From Winogradskyella helgolandensis (GTDB lineage Bacteria; Bacteroidota; Bacteroidia; Flavobacteriales; Flavobacteriaceae): DNA of 64,000 bases. Made by a program: the position numbers and the translations under genes. Below the pieces are notes generated by a model. The model had not been told where the DNA came from. It worked only from the letters and a program-made list of their open reading frames with translations, and did not search any database. Below, in pieces: positions 45,476-54,312 of this stretch. Location of the stretch: assembly GCF_013404085.1 (NCBI RefSeq), contig NZ_JABFHO010000001.1, positions 2,987,001 to 3,051,000 on the forward strand. The letters run 5' to 3'. The first letter of the stretch is position 1. Each line of letters begins with the position of its first letter.

Positions 45476-45483
45476 CAAATATA
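45476..45483 (-). promoter_or_regulatory. -7 box of polytopic membrane protein gene
   Basis: Minus-strand TATATTTG, a perfect TAnnTTTG match, about 32 nt upstream of the start codon. Confidence 0.45.
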
Positions 45484-45719
45484 CTTAATTAGTGTCTTTA
45501 AAATGGAATTAAAGTGCTTAGAATCAATCTATATACGGCTTTTTATAGCTTCAGTAGGAATAGCTTCATTTATAAAAAAAGGGAGGAATGGTATCATTTT
45601 ATGTTGAAACAATATTAATTAAACCATTGGCTACAAAAAACAGAAAAGAGTATGAACTAACAATGCTACTCTAAATATTTACCATTCCAATGATTACGGC
45701 ATAAAAGGAAACAATAACT

Positions 45720-46064
45720 TTAGGAAGTCTTTACAACTTGTTCTGAAACCGCATACACACCCCAATCCGCAATAGATTGCACTACAGGAATTAACGTTTT
45801 ACCAAAATCAGTTAAAGAATATTCTACTTTTAAAGGAGGCTTAGAAGTGTAAACCTTTCGCTTTATAACCCCATCTTCTTCTAAGGTTTTAAGCTGTAAG
45901 CTTAAGGTACGCTCTGTAACCGTTGGCATTTCCTTTCTTAAAGCGCTGTATCGAAGTGGTTGATCCCGTAAATGAAATAAAATTACCGTTTTCCATTTAC
46001 CACCAATGATACCCATAGTTAAACTAGCACAACATGGATATTCTTTTCCTTTAAATTTATACAT
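45720..46064 (-). CDS. HxlR-family regulator with paired cysteines
   Basis: 114 residues from the ATG at 46064. An upstream start at 46106 would lie before the TATCTTTG box (46102-46095) and is rejected. The winged HTH is complete: GGKWKTVILFHL, LRYSALRKEM, TVTERTLSLQLKTLEEDGVIKRKVY and VEYSLTDFGKTL. Cys11-Cys12 sit just before the first helix; in several HxlR proteins a Cys at this position senses oxidants or electrophiles (HypR, QorR). It is divergent from a nitroreductase that shares its operators, the usual arrangement for such pairs. Confidence 0.93.
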   Translation of the reverse strand: MYKFKGKEYPCCASLTMGIIGGKWKTVILFHLRDQPLRYSALRKEMPTVTERTLSLQLKTLEEDGVIKRKVYTSKPPLKVEYSLTDFGKTLIPVVQSIADWGVYAVSEQVVKTS

Positions 46065-46094
46065 AATAGCGCATTTAATAGCTAATGATTTAAA

Positions 46095-46143
46095 CAAAGA
46101 TAACATACTATCATTTCTTATACAACTATACTTTTTATAGTAA
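46095..46143 (-). promoter_or_regulatory. hxlR promoter and operator 1
   Basis: A perfect TATCTTTG box lies at 46102-46095 on the minus strand. The operator ACTATACTTTTTATAGTAA at 46125-46143 (ACTAT, 7 nt, ATAGT) sits about 23 bp upstream, in the -33 region. This suggests self-repression. Confidence 0.65.
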
Positions 46144-46263
46144 TTTTAACAAATTACATAAACAATTGAACAGCAGTTTTTTTAGGTGGTGTTTGAGTTG
46201 AAGATTTTATACTATCCTTTTTGACCGTTATTGCGTGATTCGATATCGATACCTAGTTTTGTC

Positions 46264-46282
46264 ACTATACTTTTGATAGTAT
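46264..46282 (+). promoter_or_regulatory. Nitroreductase promoter with operator 2
   Basis: ACTATACTTTTGATAGTAT has the same ACTAT-N7-ATAGT layout as operator 1 and overlaps a perfect TACTTTTG -7 box at 46268-46275. A bound HxlR dimer would block transcription of the nitroreductase starting at 46311. Confidence 0.7.
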
Positions 46283-46310
46283 AACTATAAAATCAACTTA
46301 AACTATAAAA

Positions 46311-46970
46311 ATGAATTTAACAGAATTATTAAACTGGAGGTACACAACAAAAGAATATAATCCAACCAAAAAAATATCTGAAGCAGATATGGCTGAAGTC
46401 AAAAATTTATTAAGAATGAGCCCTTCAAGTGTCAACCTTCAACCATGGCATTTCATAGTAGCTGAAACGGCAGAAGGAAAAGCGCGTATAGCCAAAGGAA
46501 CTCAAGGCTTCTTTAGCTTTAATGAACCAAAAGTAACGAATGCGTCTGCTGTAGTCTTGTTTTGTTCAAAAACGGATGCAGATGAAGACTATATGAAGCA
46601 TATTGCAGATACAGAAGATAAAAGTGGAAGGTTTCCAAATGAAGATATTAAAAACGGATTTTTAGGAGCCGTGAAGGCTTTTGCTGGTATTCATAAATAT
46701 GACTTAAAAGATCTACAACATTGGATGGAAAAGCAAGTATACCTTAACATCGGAAGCTTTTTATTAGGAGTTGCTAGTTTAGGTATTGATGCTACACCCA
46801 TGGAAGGTATTGATGTAAAAGCATTAGATGAAGAATTCGGATTAAGAGAAAAAGGATTCACGTCCTTAGTGGCTGTATCTATAGGTTATAGAGCGGAATC
46901 TGACTTTAATTCAACAGAAAAAACACCAAAATCTAGATTATCAGAAAACGAAATTTTTACTCTGATATAA
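46311..46970 (+). CDS. NfsB-type nitroreductase controlled by HxlR
   Basis: 219 residues, FMN-dependent. LNWRYTTKEYNPTKKI at the start, RMSPSSVNLQPWHFIV (FMN site) at about 38-54, and REKGFTSLVAVSIGYRAESD near the C-terminus mark the NfsB/YdgI group. It reduces quinones, nitro compounds or related electrophiles. Its promoter carries an HxlR operator and the regulator gene is divergent 246 bp away, so it is the likely direct target. It is only moderately similar to the other nitroreductase in this window (42658-43290). Confidence 0.94.
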   Translation: MNLTELLNWRYTTKEYNPTKKISEADMAEVKNLLRMSPSSVNLQPWHFIVAETAEGKARIAKGTQGFFSFNEPKVTNASAVVLFCSKTDADEDYMKHIADTEDKSGRFPNEDIKNGFLGAVKAFAGIHKYDLKDLQHWMEKQVYLNIGSFLLGVASLGIDATPMEGIDVKALDEEFGLREKGFTSLVAVSIGYRAESDFNSTEKTPKSRLSENEIFTLI

Positions 46971-47401
46971 ATAGTTTTGCTCACCATCACGTATATACAA
47001 TGTAACCTATCGTGGCTTGGTTATAAAAGGATTGCTGCATAATGACGATGAACATGCTAAGCATAGAATGAAATTAAATACAGTGATAATAAGCCTGTAA
47101 AAAATAGTTTTGCTTTTTCAGATTCAAATCCTTTGCTAAAGAAGTTTCTGTAAGTTGATTTAAGTATGAATTTATAGTCCCTTAATATTGATCCATAGCT
47201 AGAAGAAGCCACTAAAATAGTGTGGCTTTTTCTATTATTAAAAACTAAAATAAAATGTATAAAAAGTACAATATATTCAATTAACAAATTATACTTTTGC
47301 CAATTGGTAGAAGGGCATTCTGAAGCGGAAAAAAAAACAAATAAGTGCTAAAGGAATTCAAAGCCAATGTAATACCTATTATTTTTAAAATTTCTTAATT
47401 G
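46971..47401. other. Gap with terminator-like hairpin and a 13-bp direct repeat
   Basis: No gene is supported in this 431-bp stretch. AAATAGTTTTGCT occurs at 46969-46981 (over the nitroreductase stop) and again at 47102-47114. A hairpin follows at 47203-47235. Open frames here are low-complexity, unlike any family I know. Confidence 0.4.
47203..47235 (+). terminator. Hairpin terminator-like element
   Basis: A GAAGCCAC / GTGTGGCTTTTTC inverted repeat with a short A/T loop is followed by a T-run. It may end the nitroreductase transcript, although it is about 230 bp after its stop codon. Confidence 0.5.
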
Positions 47402-48025
47402 ATGGATAACTTAATTACATTTTCAATTACCGTATTTACTGCCTTTTTTGCGATAACGAATCCTATATCAAACATGACGGTTTTTGTGTCTTTAACACAA
47501 GGTGCAAATAAGAAAACAAAGCATGATATAAATAAACGAGCCAATATTATAGCATTTGTTATTGTGGCCGTTTTTGTGCTTTTAGGAAAATATATTTTTG
47601 AATTATTTAATATCAGTATTCCAGCCTTTAAAATTACAGGTGGTATTTTAATCTTTTTTATTGGGTTTGATATGCTGCAATCAAAACAATCCAATGTTAA
47701 AAGTCTTGAACACGTTCATATTGATGAAAATATTGCGGTCTCACCATTAGCTATTCCTATTTTAGCAGGTCCTGGCACTATTGTTACTGCCATGAATTTT
47801 GTAGCTAACGTAGAACCCATACATATAATCTTAGTCATTGCGATATTTGGATCAATGAGTTTATTGACGTATTTCACGTTTAGAATAAGCGACCTGATTG
47901 TTAAAATAGTTGGTCATAACGTCATCTCTGTGATTGGAAAAATAATGGGATTGATTATAGCAATTATAGGTACGGGTATGATTATTCAAGGGATTAAAAT
48001 CTCATTTAATTTAATCGCAATTTAA
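47402..48025 (+). CDS. MarC-family integral membrane protein
   Basis: 207 residues with six hydrophobic segments. The pattern FFAITNPISNMTVFVSLT near residues 14-32, GGILIFFIGFDMLQ near 80-93 and PLAIPILAGPGTIVTAMN near 118-135 is the MarC/UPF0056 signature. Despite the name, the link of MarC to antibiotic resistance has not held up, and the transported substrate is unknown. I chose the ATG at 47402; a TTG lies just upstream. Confidence 0.93.
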   Translation: MDNLITFSITVFTAFFAITNPISNMTVFVSLTQGANKKTKHDINKRANIIAFVIVAVFVLLGKYIFELFNISIPAFKITGGILIFFIGFDMLQSKQSNVKSLEHVHIDENIAVSPLAIPILAGPGTIVTAMNFVANVEPIHIILVIAIFGSMSLLTYFTFRISDLIVKIVGHNVISVIGKIMGLIIAIIGTGMIIQGIKISFNLIAI

Positions 48026-48582
48026 ATCATTAAACCTCTTCAATTTTTTGCGATAGTATGCCATCTTCAATCGATTTCAAAAACAGGTTCTCAAGTTGAA
48101 CTTTCAAAATAAATATCAATTATCGATTCCTTAATTTTTGATGAATTAAGTTAATTTATCAAATTATAATTGCCAATATGATAAAATTCTAGCGTCAAAA
48201 ATTACGATAACGTTTTCGTAACTACTTGTAGCGCAGTAGTTTTTAAAAAGATATTAAGAATTTCATACCCTTTATCGTATTTATCCTAATTACGGATTAA
48301 AACCACTTCAAATTTAATAAAATAACCTTATTATTTTTGTGTTATCACTAAATATAGCGCTCTTAAAATAAGAATATCATAAATCTTTAGTTCTTATTTT
48401 TTCAATTAAACACAACTCTCCGATATCAATATTTCTTGTACGTCAATAACTACGCAACTCTCCAAGCTTTAGTGTTTCTATTACACGATAAATTGAAGAA
48501 TTATAGTTTTTATAATATGATTTCTGTCATAAAACAGAAAACAGTCCTAAAGTAAATTTGTACAAGAAATAAAATTATCATT
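48026..48582. other. 557-bp region upstream of the propionyl/methylmalonyl operon
   Basis: No gene is supported. Features are two adjoining hairpins (TTACGA/TCGTAA at 48202-48221 and AACTACT/AGTAGTT at 48220-48241, the second followed by T), which share two bases and so compete. CAACTCTCC occurs twice near 48412 and 48461, and the operon promoter lies at the 3' end. The second hairpin may end the marC transcript. Confidence 0.45.
48521..48560 (+). promoter_or_regulatory. Operon promoter with palindromic operator
   Basis: TTTCTGT (48521-48527), 6 nt, ACAGAAA (48534-48540) is a perfect inverted repeat. It lies 12 bp upstream of a perfect TAAATTTG -7 box (48553-48560), covering the -33 region. 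The first gene starts 22 nt after the box. The palindrome is probably the site of a regulator of the methylmalonyl-CoA operon. Confidence 0.65.
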
Positions 48583-48990
48583 ATGAATATATCACACATA
48601 GAGCATTTAGGAATTGCAGTAGAAAATTTAGATGAAGCGATAAAGTACTATGAACAGGTTTTAGGAATGAAATGCTATTCTATAGAGGAGGTTGTCGACC
48701 AAAAGGTAAAGACAGCCTTTTTTTTGGTAGGTAATACAAAAATTGAATTACTAGAAAGCACGTCGCCTGATGGACCAATCGGAAAGTTTATTGCTAAAAA
48801 AGGACAAGGTATACATCATATTGCATTTGCTGTAGATAATACTACCGAAGCTCTCAAAACTGCCGAAGAAAGAGGTGTAACTCTAATTGATAAAACCTCT
48901 AGAAAAGGAGCCGAAGGCTTAGAGATTGGATTCTTACATCCAAAATCAACTTTAGGGGTACTTACAGAACTGTGTTCAAAACCAGAATAA
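48583..48990 (+). CDS. mce: Methylmalonyl-CoA epimerase
   Basis: 135 residues. It interconverts (R)- and (S)-methylmalonyl-CoA in the cytoplasm. The VOC (glyoxalase) fold is clear: IEHLGIAVENLDEAIKYYEQVLG, then TKIELLES and GIHHIAFAVDN, with metal-ligand His and Glu residues. The C-terminus (LHPKSTLGVLTELC) is diagnostic for the epimerase. It is the first gene of the eight-gene operon, between decarboxylase and mutase in the pathway. Confidence 0.97.
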   Translation: MNISHIEHLGIAVENLDEAIKYYEQVLGMKCYSIEEVVDQKVKTAFFLVGNTKIELLESTSPDGPIGKFIAKKGQGIHHIAFAVDNTTEALKTAEERGVTLIDKTSRKGAEGLEIGFLHPKSTLGVLTELCSKPE

Positions 48991-49022
48991 TTTGATATAA
49001 TATTTAGATAAGAAAAGAAATT

Positions 49023-50582
49023 ATGGCAAATCAAGATAAAATTAACGAGCTCATAGAAAAAAGAGTAAAAGCAAAGTTGGGTGGAGGAGAGAAACGTATC
49101 GACTCTCAACATGCTAAAGGTAAATTAACGGCTCGCGAGCGTATAGACATTCTTTTAGACGACGATAGTTTTGAAGAATTCGACATGTTTGTAACACACA
49201 GAACAAAATCTTTCGGATTAGATAAACAAATTTATCTATCGGATGGTGTTGTTACAGGTCACGGAACTATTGACGGAAGAATAGTGTATTTATTTGCGCA
49301 AGATTTTACCGTTTTCGGTGGATCATTATCAGAAACTTACGCTTTAAAAATATGTAAGGTGATGGATATGGCCATGAAGATTGGAGTGCCTGTTATCGGA
49401 TTAAATGATTCTGGTGGTGCACGTATTCAAGAAGGGGTTAGATCCTTAGCTGGTTATGCTGAAATTTTTCAGCGAAATATTATGGCTTCTGGTGTTATTC
49501 CTCAAATTTCTTCAATTTTAGGACCTTGTGCAGGTGGAGCTGTGTATTCTCCAGCATTAACGGACTTTACAATTATGACTGAAGAAACAAGCTATATGTT
49601 TGTTACAGGCCCCAAAGTTGTGAAATCGGTGACAGGTGAAGTTGTTACGGCAGAACAATTAGGTGGTGCTAAAATTCATTCTACACGATCTGGTGTATCT
49701 CACTTTTTAGCAGAAAATGACGAAGAAAATTTAATGCTTATTCGTAAAATATTGAGTTATATGCCTTCTAATAATTTAGAAGAAGCTCCTATAATTTCTT
49801 GTAATGATCCTATTGATAGATTAGAAGATGCCTTAAATGAAATTATTCCAGAAAATCCTAATCAACCTTATGATATTGTAGATGTAATATCAATCCTTGC
49901 TGATAATGGAGAGTTTACTGAAGTGCATAGAAATTATGCCAGAAATATTTGTGTAGGTTTTGCCAGATTTAATGGACGACCTGTTGGTATTGTAGCTAAC
50001 CAACCTAAATATTATGCAGGTGTTTTGGATATTGATGCCTCTCGTAAAGCAGCACGATTTGTTCGTTTTTGTGATGCCTTCAATATTCCAATCGTAACCT
50101 TAGTTGATGTACCAGGATTCTTACCAGGAACGGGACAAGAGTATGGAGGAATCATATTGCACGGAGCCAAATTATTATTTGCATATGGTGAAGCGACCGT
50201 ACCTAAAGTCACTATTACCCTAAGAAAGTCATATGGTGGAGCACACGATGTAATGAGTTGTAAACAATTACGAGGCGATTTAAATTATGCATGGCCAACT
50301 GCAGAAATTGCGGTAATGGGAGCGAAGGGAGCTGTTGAAGTTTTAGAAGGTTCTAATATTAGAAAAATAGAAGATGCTGACGAAAAACTAGATTATATAC
50401 AGCAAAAAGAAGATGAATATACAGAGCGATTCGCTAACCCATATCAAGCTGCTAAATATGGATTTATTGATGATGTTATTGAACCAAGAAATACACGTTT
50501 CAGAATCATTAGAGCATTAGAATTGCTTCAAAATAAAAAAGACGTCAATCCACCTAAAAAACACTCAAATATCCCACTATAA
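49023..50582 (+). CDS. mmdA: Methylmalonyl-CoA decarboxylase/propionyl-CoA carboxylase carboxyltransferase subunit
   Basis: 519 residues. The carboxyltransferase of the biotin-dependent acyl-CoA carboxylase family moves the CO2 between (S)-methylmalonyl-CoA and biotin. Key blocks are [49 protein letters not shown] (oxyanion) and [16 protein letters not shown]. Downstream biotin carrier, OadG and OadB-type subunits make it the decarboxylase (alpha) subunit of a Na+ pump rather than an ATP-driven carboxylase. No biotin carboxylase gene is in the operon. The next gene overlaps by 1 nt (TAATG). Confidence 0.95.
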   Translation: MANQDKINELIEKRVKAKLGGGEKRIDSQHAKGKLTARERIDILLDDDSFEEFDMFVTHRTKSFGLDKQIYLSDGVVTGHGTIDGRIVYLFAQDFTVFGGSLSETYALKICKVMDMAMKIGVPVIGLNDSGGARIQEGVRSLAGYAEIFQRNIMASGVIPQISSILGPCAGGAVYSPALTDFTIMTEETSYMFVTGPKVVKSVTGEVVTAEQLGGAKIHSTRSGVSHFLAENDEENLMLIRKILSYMPSNNLEEAPIISCNDPIDRLEDALNEIIPENPNQPYDIVDVISILADNGEFTEVHRNYARNICVGFARFNGRPVGIVANQPKYYAGVLDIDASRKAARFVRFCDAFNIPIVTLVDVPGFLPGTGQEYGGIILHGAKLLFAYGEATVPKVTITLRKSYGGAHDVMSCKQLRGDLNYAWPTAEIAVMGAKGAVEVLEGSNIRKIEDADEKLDYIQQKEDEYTERFANPYQAAKYGFIDDVIEPRNTRFRIIRALELLQNKKDVNPPKKHSNIPL

Positions 50583-50941
50583 TGACACAGATACTATTAT
50601 ATACAGATCCCATTAGTGAAGGCTATGTTATTCTAATTACAGGATTATTAATTGTTTTTGGGGCTTTAGTCACACTAGCACTTTTCTTTAATTACGGATT
50701 GCCCGTAATGTTATATATCTACAAAATAATAACGAAAGGAAAAGACAAAAAGATTAGTGAAATTAAAGTTAAACGTGATAGTGATTTTACAGGAGAACTT
50801 TCTGCTGTAATTGGTGCTTCGGTTCATATGTACTTAAGTGAACAACATGATGTAGAAAGTGGCATCTTAACTATAAAACAAGTCAAGAAAACATATTCGC
50901 CTTGGAGTTCAAAAATTTATGGAACTCAAAATAGATTATAA
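50582..50941 (+). CDS. OadG-like gamma/delta subunit of Na+-pumping decarboxylase
   Basis: 119 residues with one transmembrane helix near residues 17-40 (VILITGLLIVFGALVTLALF), followed by a cytoplasmic tail ending SPWSSKIYG. The small subunit holds the decarboxylase complex on the membrane. Small size, single N-terminal helix and position between the carboxyltransferase and biotin-carrier genes support the call. Its ATG overlaps the mmdA stop by 1 nt, suggesting coupled translation. Confidence 0.88.
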   Translation: MTQILLYTDPISEGYVILITGLLIVFGALVTLALFFNYGLPVMLYIYKIITKGKDKKISEIKVKRDSDFTGELSAVIGASVHMYLSEQHDVESGILTIKQVKKTYSPWSSKIYGTQNRL

Positions 50942-51037
50942 CATATGAAGCGCGCTGATTCAAAATTTTTCACTCAAAGAAATGATAAATAGCGAACAGC
51001 ATGAGTACACTGAAAAACACTATAAATACTAAGATAC

Positions 51038-51457
51038 ATGAAAACATATAAATTCAAAGTCAACGAAAACGGCTACACCGTTAATGTAAAATCACACGAA
51101 GATAATATCATTAACTTAGAAGTTAATGGCACTTCTTATGATGTAATTATGAGTACTGAGATTAAAAAAACGAAGACTCCTACTTTGGTGCGATCGGCTT
51201 CAAAACAACCAGCCGCACCTTTACAAACCACACCAAAGTCTCAAAAAACTAATATTGTAGCACCTATTCCAGGAGTTATTCTATCTCTAAATGTAAAAGT
51301 TGGAGATACGATTAAGGAAAACGATTTATTATTAGTTCTTGAAGCTATGAAAATGGAGAATAACATCGTTGCCGAAAAAGCTGGTGTTGTAGCTTCTATA
51401 AAAGTTGTAGTAGGACAACAAGTGTTGCAAGATGCCATATTGATAGAACTCGAATAG
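51038..51457 (+). CDS. mmdC: Biotin carboxyl carrier subunit
   Basis: 139 residues. The C-terminal biotinyl domain (about 70-139) carries EAMKMEN with the biotinylated Lys105. It follows a Pro/Thr/Ala-Lys-rich linker (about 45-70: KTKTPTLVRSASKQPAAPLQ) that lets the domain swing between the carboxyltransferase and the membrane pump. N-terminal residues 1-40 form a beta-rich piece that may dock on the complex. It lies 96 bp after the OadG-like gene. Confidence 0.95.
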   Translation: MKTYKFKVNENGYTVNVKSHEDNIINLEVNGTSYDVIMSTEIKKTKTPTLVRSASKQPAAPLQTTPKSQKTNIVAPIPGVILSLNVKVGDTIKENDLLLVLEAMKMENNIVAEKAGVVASIKVVVGQQVLQDAILIELE

Positions 51458-51509
51458 CCGTAGTAACGTTATTCAATAAAGTATACTAATCATTATTTAA
51501 AATTAAAAA

Positions 51510-52832
51510 ATGAAGAAATTAATTATAATATTTAGCTCTATAGCTTTGCTCGTTTTTCTTAGACCAGTATTGGGATTAGGCGAAAATATAAACTCAGCCT
51601 CTAATTCTTCAATATCTACAACACAAGTTGACGATAATGAAGAAGAAAGTATTATCACCGAAGCCGTTGATGGTATAAAATCATTTTATAGTTATACAGG
51701 ATTTGCAAATTCGTCCTCAGGTAACGTCATTATGATTTTTATAGGAATCGTTTTTATCTATTTAGGTATTAAATACAATTACGAACCTTTACTACTAATC
51801 CCTATTGGAGCAGGTGTGATTTTAGGAAATATTCCTTTTGTTGCCGGAAACCAAACCGGTATTTATGAAACCGGATCAGTTTTAAATTACCTCTACTTTG
51901 GTGTTGTAAAAGGGATATATCCACCATTAATTTTCTTAGGCATTGGTGCTATGACCGACTTTTCATCACTAATCGCCAATCCTAAATTAATGCTTTTAGG
52001 AGGTGCGGCACAAATCGGTGTATTCGCTACGTTTATGGGAGCTTTGTACCTAGGTTTTGCCCTTCCTGAAGCTGGTGCTATTGGAATCATTGGAGGTGCA
52101 GATGGACCAACAGCCATTTTCCTTTCGTCTAAATTAGCAAACGGTGTTAACCTACTTCCAGATGGTACAACAGTTAAAAACTTAATTGGCCCAATCGCAA
52201 TTGCTGCGTATTCTTATATGGCATTGGTTCCTGTAATTCAGCCACCTTTAATGCGCTTGTTGATTTCAAAAAAAGATAGAAAAATCAAAATGAAACCACC
52301 AAGAGCGGTAACTCAAAAGGAGAAAATGATTTTCCCAGTAGTCGCTATGATTCTAACGTTATTCATTTCACCTAGTGCATTACCATTATTGGGGATGTTA
52401 TTCTTTGGAAACTTGTTAAAAGAATCTGGTAGAACAGAACGTTTAGCAGATACTGCAAGAACAAAATTAATTGACATCGTCACCATTCTATTAGGTGTAA
52501 CAGTTGGTGCGTCAACACAAGCCGATATTTTTATCACTAAAGATTCTATGTTAATCTTTGGACTTGGCGCCATATCATTTGTCATCGCTACAATGGGAGG
52601 ATTACTATTTGCAAAATTCATGAATCTATTCTTAAAAGGAGACAATAAAATAAACCCATTAATTGGTGCAGCAGGAGTTTCTGCCGTGCCAGATAGTGCG
52701 AGAGTAGTACATCATGAAGGGTTAAAATCAGATCCAACTAATTATTTACTAATGCATGCCATGGCACCTAATGTTTCTGGTGTTATTGGTTCTGCCATCG
52801 CAGCTGGTATCATTTTAAGCTTCTTGGCATAA
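51510..52832 (+). CDS. mmdB: Na+-translocating decarboxylase beta subunit
   Basis: 440 residues with about ten or eleven transmembrane helices. The subunit decarboxylates carboxybiotin and pumps Na+ out. GGADGPTAIFLSSKLA holds the conserved ion-binding Asp and Ser/Thr, and GAAGVSAVPDSARVVH is a second family signature. The N-terminus has a signal-like helix (MKKLIIIFSSIALLVFLRPV) and a low-complexity stretch (about 25-50, Ser/Asn/Glu) that extends beyond the shorter classical forms. It completes the four-subunit pump. Confidence 0.95.
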   Translation: MKKLIIIFSSIALLVFLRPVLGLGENINSASNSSISTTQVDDNEEESIITEAVDGIKSFYSYTGFANSSSGNVIMIFIGIVFIYLGIKYNYEPLLLIPIGAGVILGNIPFVAGNQTGIYETGSVLNYLYFGVVKGIYPPLIFLGIGAMTDFSSLIANPKLMLLGGAAQIGVFATFMGALYLGFALPEAGAIGIIGGADGPTAIFLSSKLANGVNLLPDGTTVKNLIGPIAIAAYSYMALVPVIQPPLMRLLISKKDRKIKMKPPRAVTQKEKMIFPVVAMILTLFISPSALPLLGMLFFGNLLKESGRTERLADTARTKLIDIVTILLGVTVGASTQADIFITKDSMLIFGLGAISFVIATMGGLLFAKFMNLFLKGDNKINPLIGAAGVSAVPDSARVVHHEGLKSDPTNYLLMHAMAPNVSGVIGSAIAAGIILSFLA

Positions 52833-52861
52833 ACAACTATAATTATTTAAATTTTTTCAGC

Positions 52862-54148
52862 ATGAAAATACCTAATATAATGACAGCTACTGAAGCTGTT
52901 AAGCTCATAAAATCAAACGATCGTGTATTAATACAAGGTGGTTCTGCCACACCACAAACCTTAGTGAAAGCTATGGTAGATCGTGCTCCGGAATTAAAAA
53001 ATGTTGAAATCGTTCATTTACATACCGAAGGTGAAAGTGGTTATACGAATCCCGATTTGAGAGAAAGTTTTCATACAAAAGCTTTTTTCATAGGTGGAAA
53101 TGTTAGAAAAATGGTAGGTAATACAGTTGATTATATTCCTATTTTTTTAAGTGATATTCCAAGTTTGTTCCGCGAAGGTTACATGAACTTAGATGTCGTT
53201 TTAGTCAACGTGTCTCCACCAGATAAACATGGTTTTTGTTCTTTAGGAGTATCTGTTGATATTGTAATTTCTGCTATCGAAAAAGGGAAGACAATAATCG
53301 CGCAAATCAACCCTAAAATGCCACGTACATTTGGAGATGCCTTAGTGCATTTAAACAAATTTAATGCTTGTGTTTTAGTTGATGAAGACATTTATGAAAT
53401 GAAATTTGTTGCACCTTCTGCAGAAGAAGAAGCGATTGGTAGAAATATCGCAGGTATTATAGAAGATGGAGCAACACTTCAAATGGGAATTGGAGGTATT
53501 CCAAACGCTGTTTTAACCTTTTTACACAACCATAAAAATTTAGGAATTCATACCGAAATGTTCTCGGAAGGTATTGTAGATTTAGTTGAAAAAGGCATCG
53601 TTAATGGCTCTCATAAAAAAGTAAATCCTTATAAAATAATATCTGGTTTTGCAATGGGAACACGTCGTTTGTATGATTTTATGGATGATAATCCAGAAAT
53701 TGAAATGAATGATATTGCGTATGTGAATGACACCTCTATAATTCGACAAAACCCCAAAGTAACAGCAATTAATTCAGCCATAGAAATTGATTTAACAGGT
53801 CAAGTTTGTGCAGATTCTATCGGAACACGAATGTTTTCGGGTGTTGGTGGACAAATGGATTTTATGCGTGGTGCTGCTTTATCTAAAGGAGGAAAACCTA
53901 TTATAGCTATTACATCAATGACTTCAAAAGGTGTTTCAAAAATAGTATCTTTGTTAAAACCAGGTTCAGGAGTTGTAACTACCAGAGCACATGCAAGATA
54001 TGTAGCTACAGAATATGGTATTGCCGAATTATTTGGTAAAAGCTTAAAAGAACGTGCACAATCCTTAAGAGATATTGCACATCCTAATAGCAGAGAAGAA
54101 TTAGATAAAGCTATTTTCGAAAGATTCGGAAGCAGTTTAATGATATAA
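52862..54148 (+). CDS. Acyl-CoA:carboxylate CoA-transferase (Cat1/4-hydroxybutyrate CoA-transferase family)
   Basis: 428 residues. The catalytic Glu is in GIHTEMFSEG, and the glycine-rich segments SATPQTLVKAM and MGIGGIPNAVL are typical of acetyl-CoA hydrolase/transferase-family enzymes. In this operon it most likely transfers CoA from propionyl-CoA to succinate (or acetate), recycling succinyl-CoA for the mutase. The family covers several acyl groups, so the substrate is inferred from context. Confidence 0.92.
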   Translation: MKIPNIMTATEAVKLIKSNDRVLIQGGSATPQTLVKAMVDRAPELKNVEIVHLHTEGESGYTNPDLRESFHTKAFFIGGNVRKMVGNTVDYIPIFLSDIPSLFREGYMNLDVVLVNVSPPDKHGFCSLGVSVDIVISAIEKGKTIIAQINPKMPRTFGDALVHLNKFNACVLVDEDIYEMKFVAPSAEEEAIGRNIAGIIEDGATLQMGIGGIPNAVLTFLHNHKNLGIHTEMFSEGIVDLVEKGIVNGSHKKVNPYKIISGFAMGTRRLYDFMDDNPEIEMNDIAYVNDTSIIRQNPKVTAINSAIEIDLTGQVCADSIGTRMFSGVGGQMDFMRGAALSKGGKPIIAITSMTSKGVSKIVSLLKPGSGVVTTRAHARYVATEYGIAELFGKSLKERAQSLRDIAHPNSREELDKAIFERFGSSLMI

Positions 54149-54312
54149 TAAATTAGTAAATCCGTCTTCGGTATATAGCAACATATCTGTGTACATCAGT
54201 AAAAATAAGCCGGAAACAAATGGAAAAGGATTCCATAAATTCAACAGGTTTACACAATGCAAATAATAGCTTTATAAATTATACGGATAATTAATAAATT
54301 CAAATAATTAAT

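Noticed and set aside
47110..47135. GATTCAAATCC resembling the T-arm of a tRNA
   Set aside because: No acceptor, D or anticodon arm can be drawn at the correct distances and there is no CCA end.
47057..47287. Minus-strand open frame, 76 residues
   Set aside because: Low-complexity composition, spans a terminator-like hairpin and has no recognisable motif or promoter; judged noncoding.
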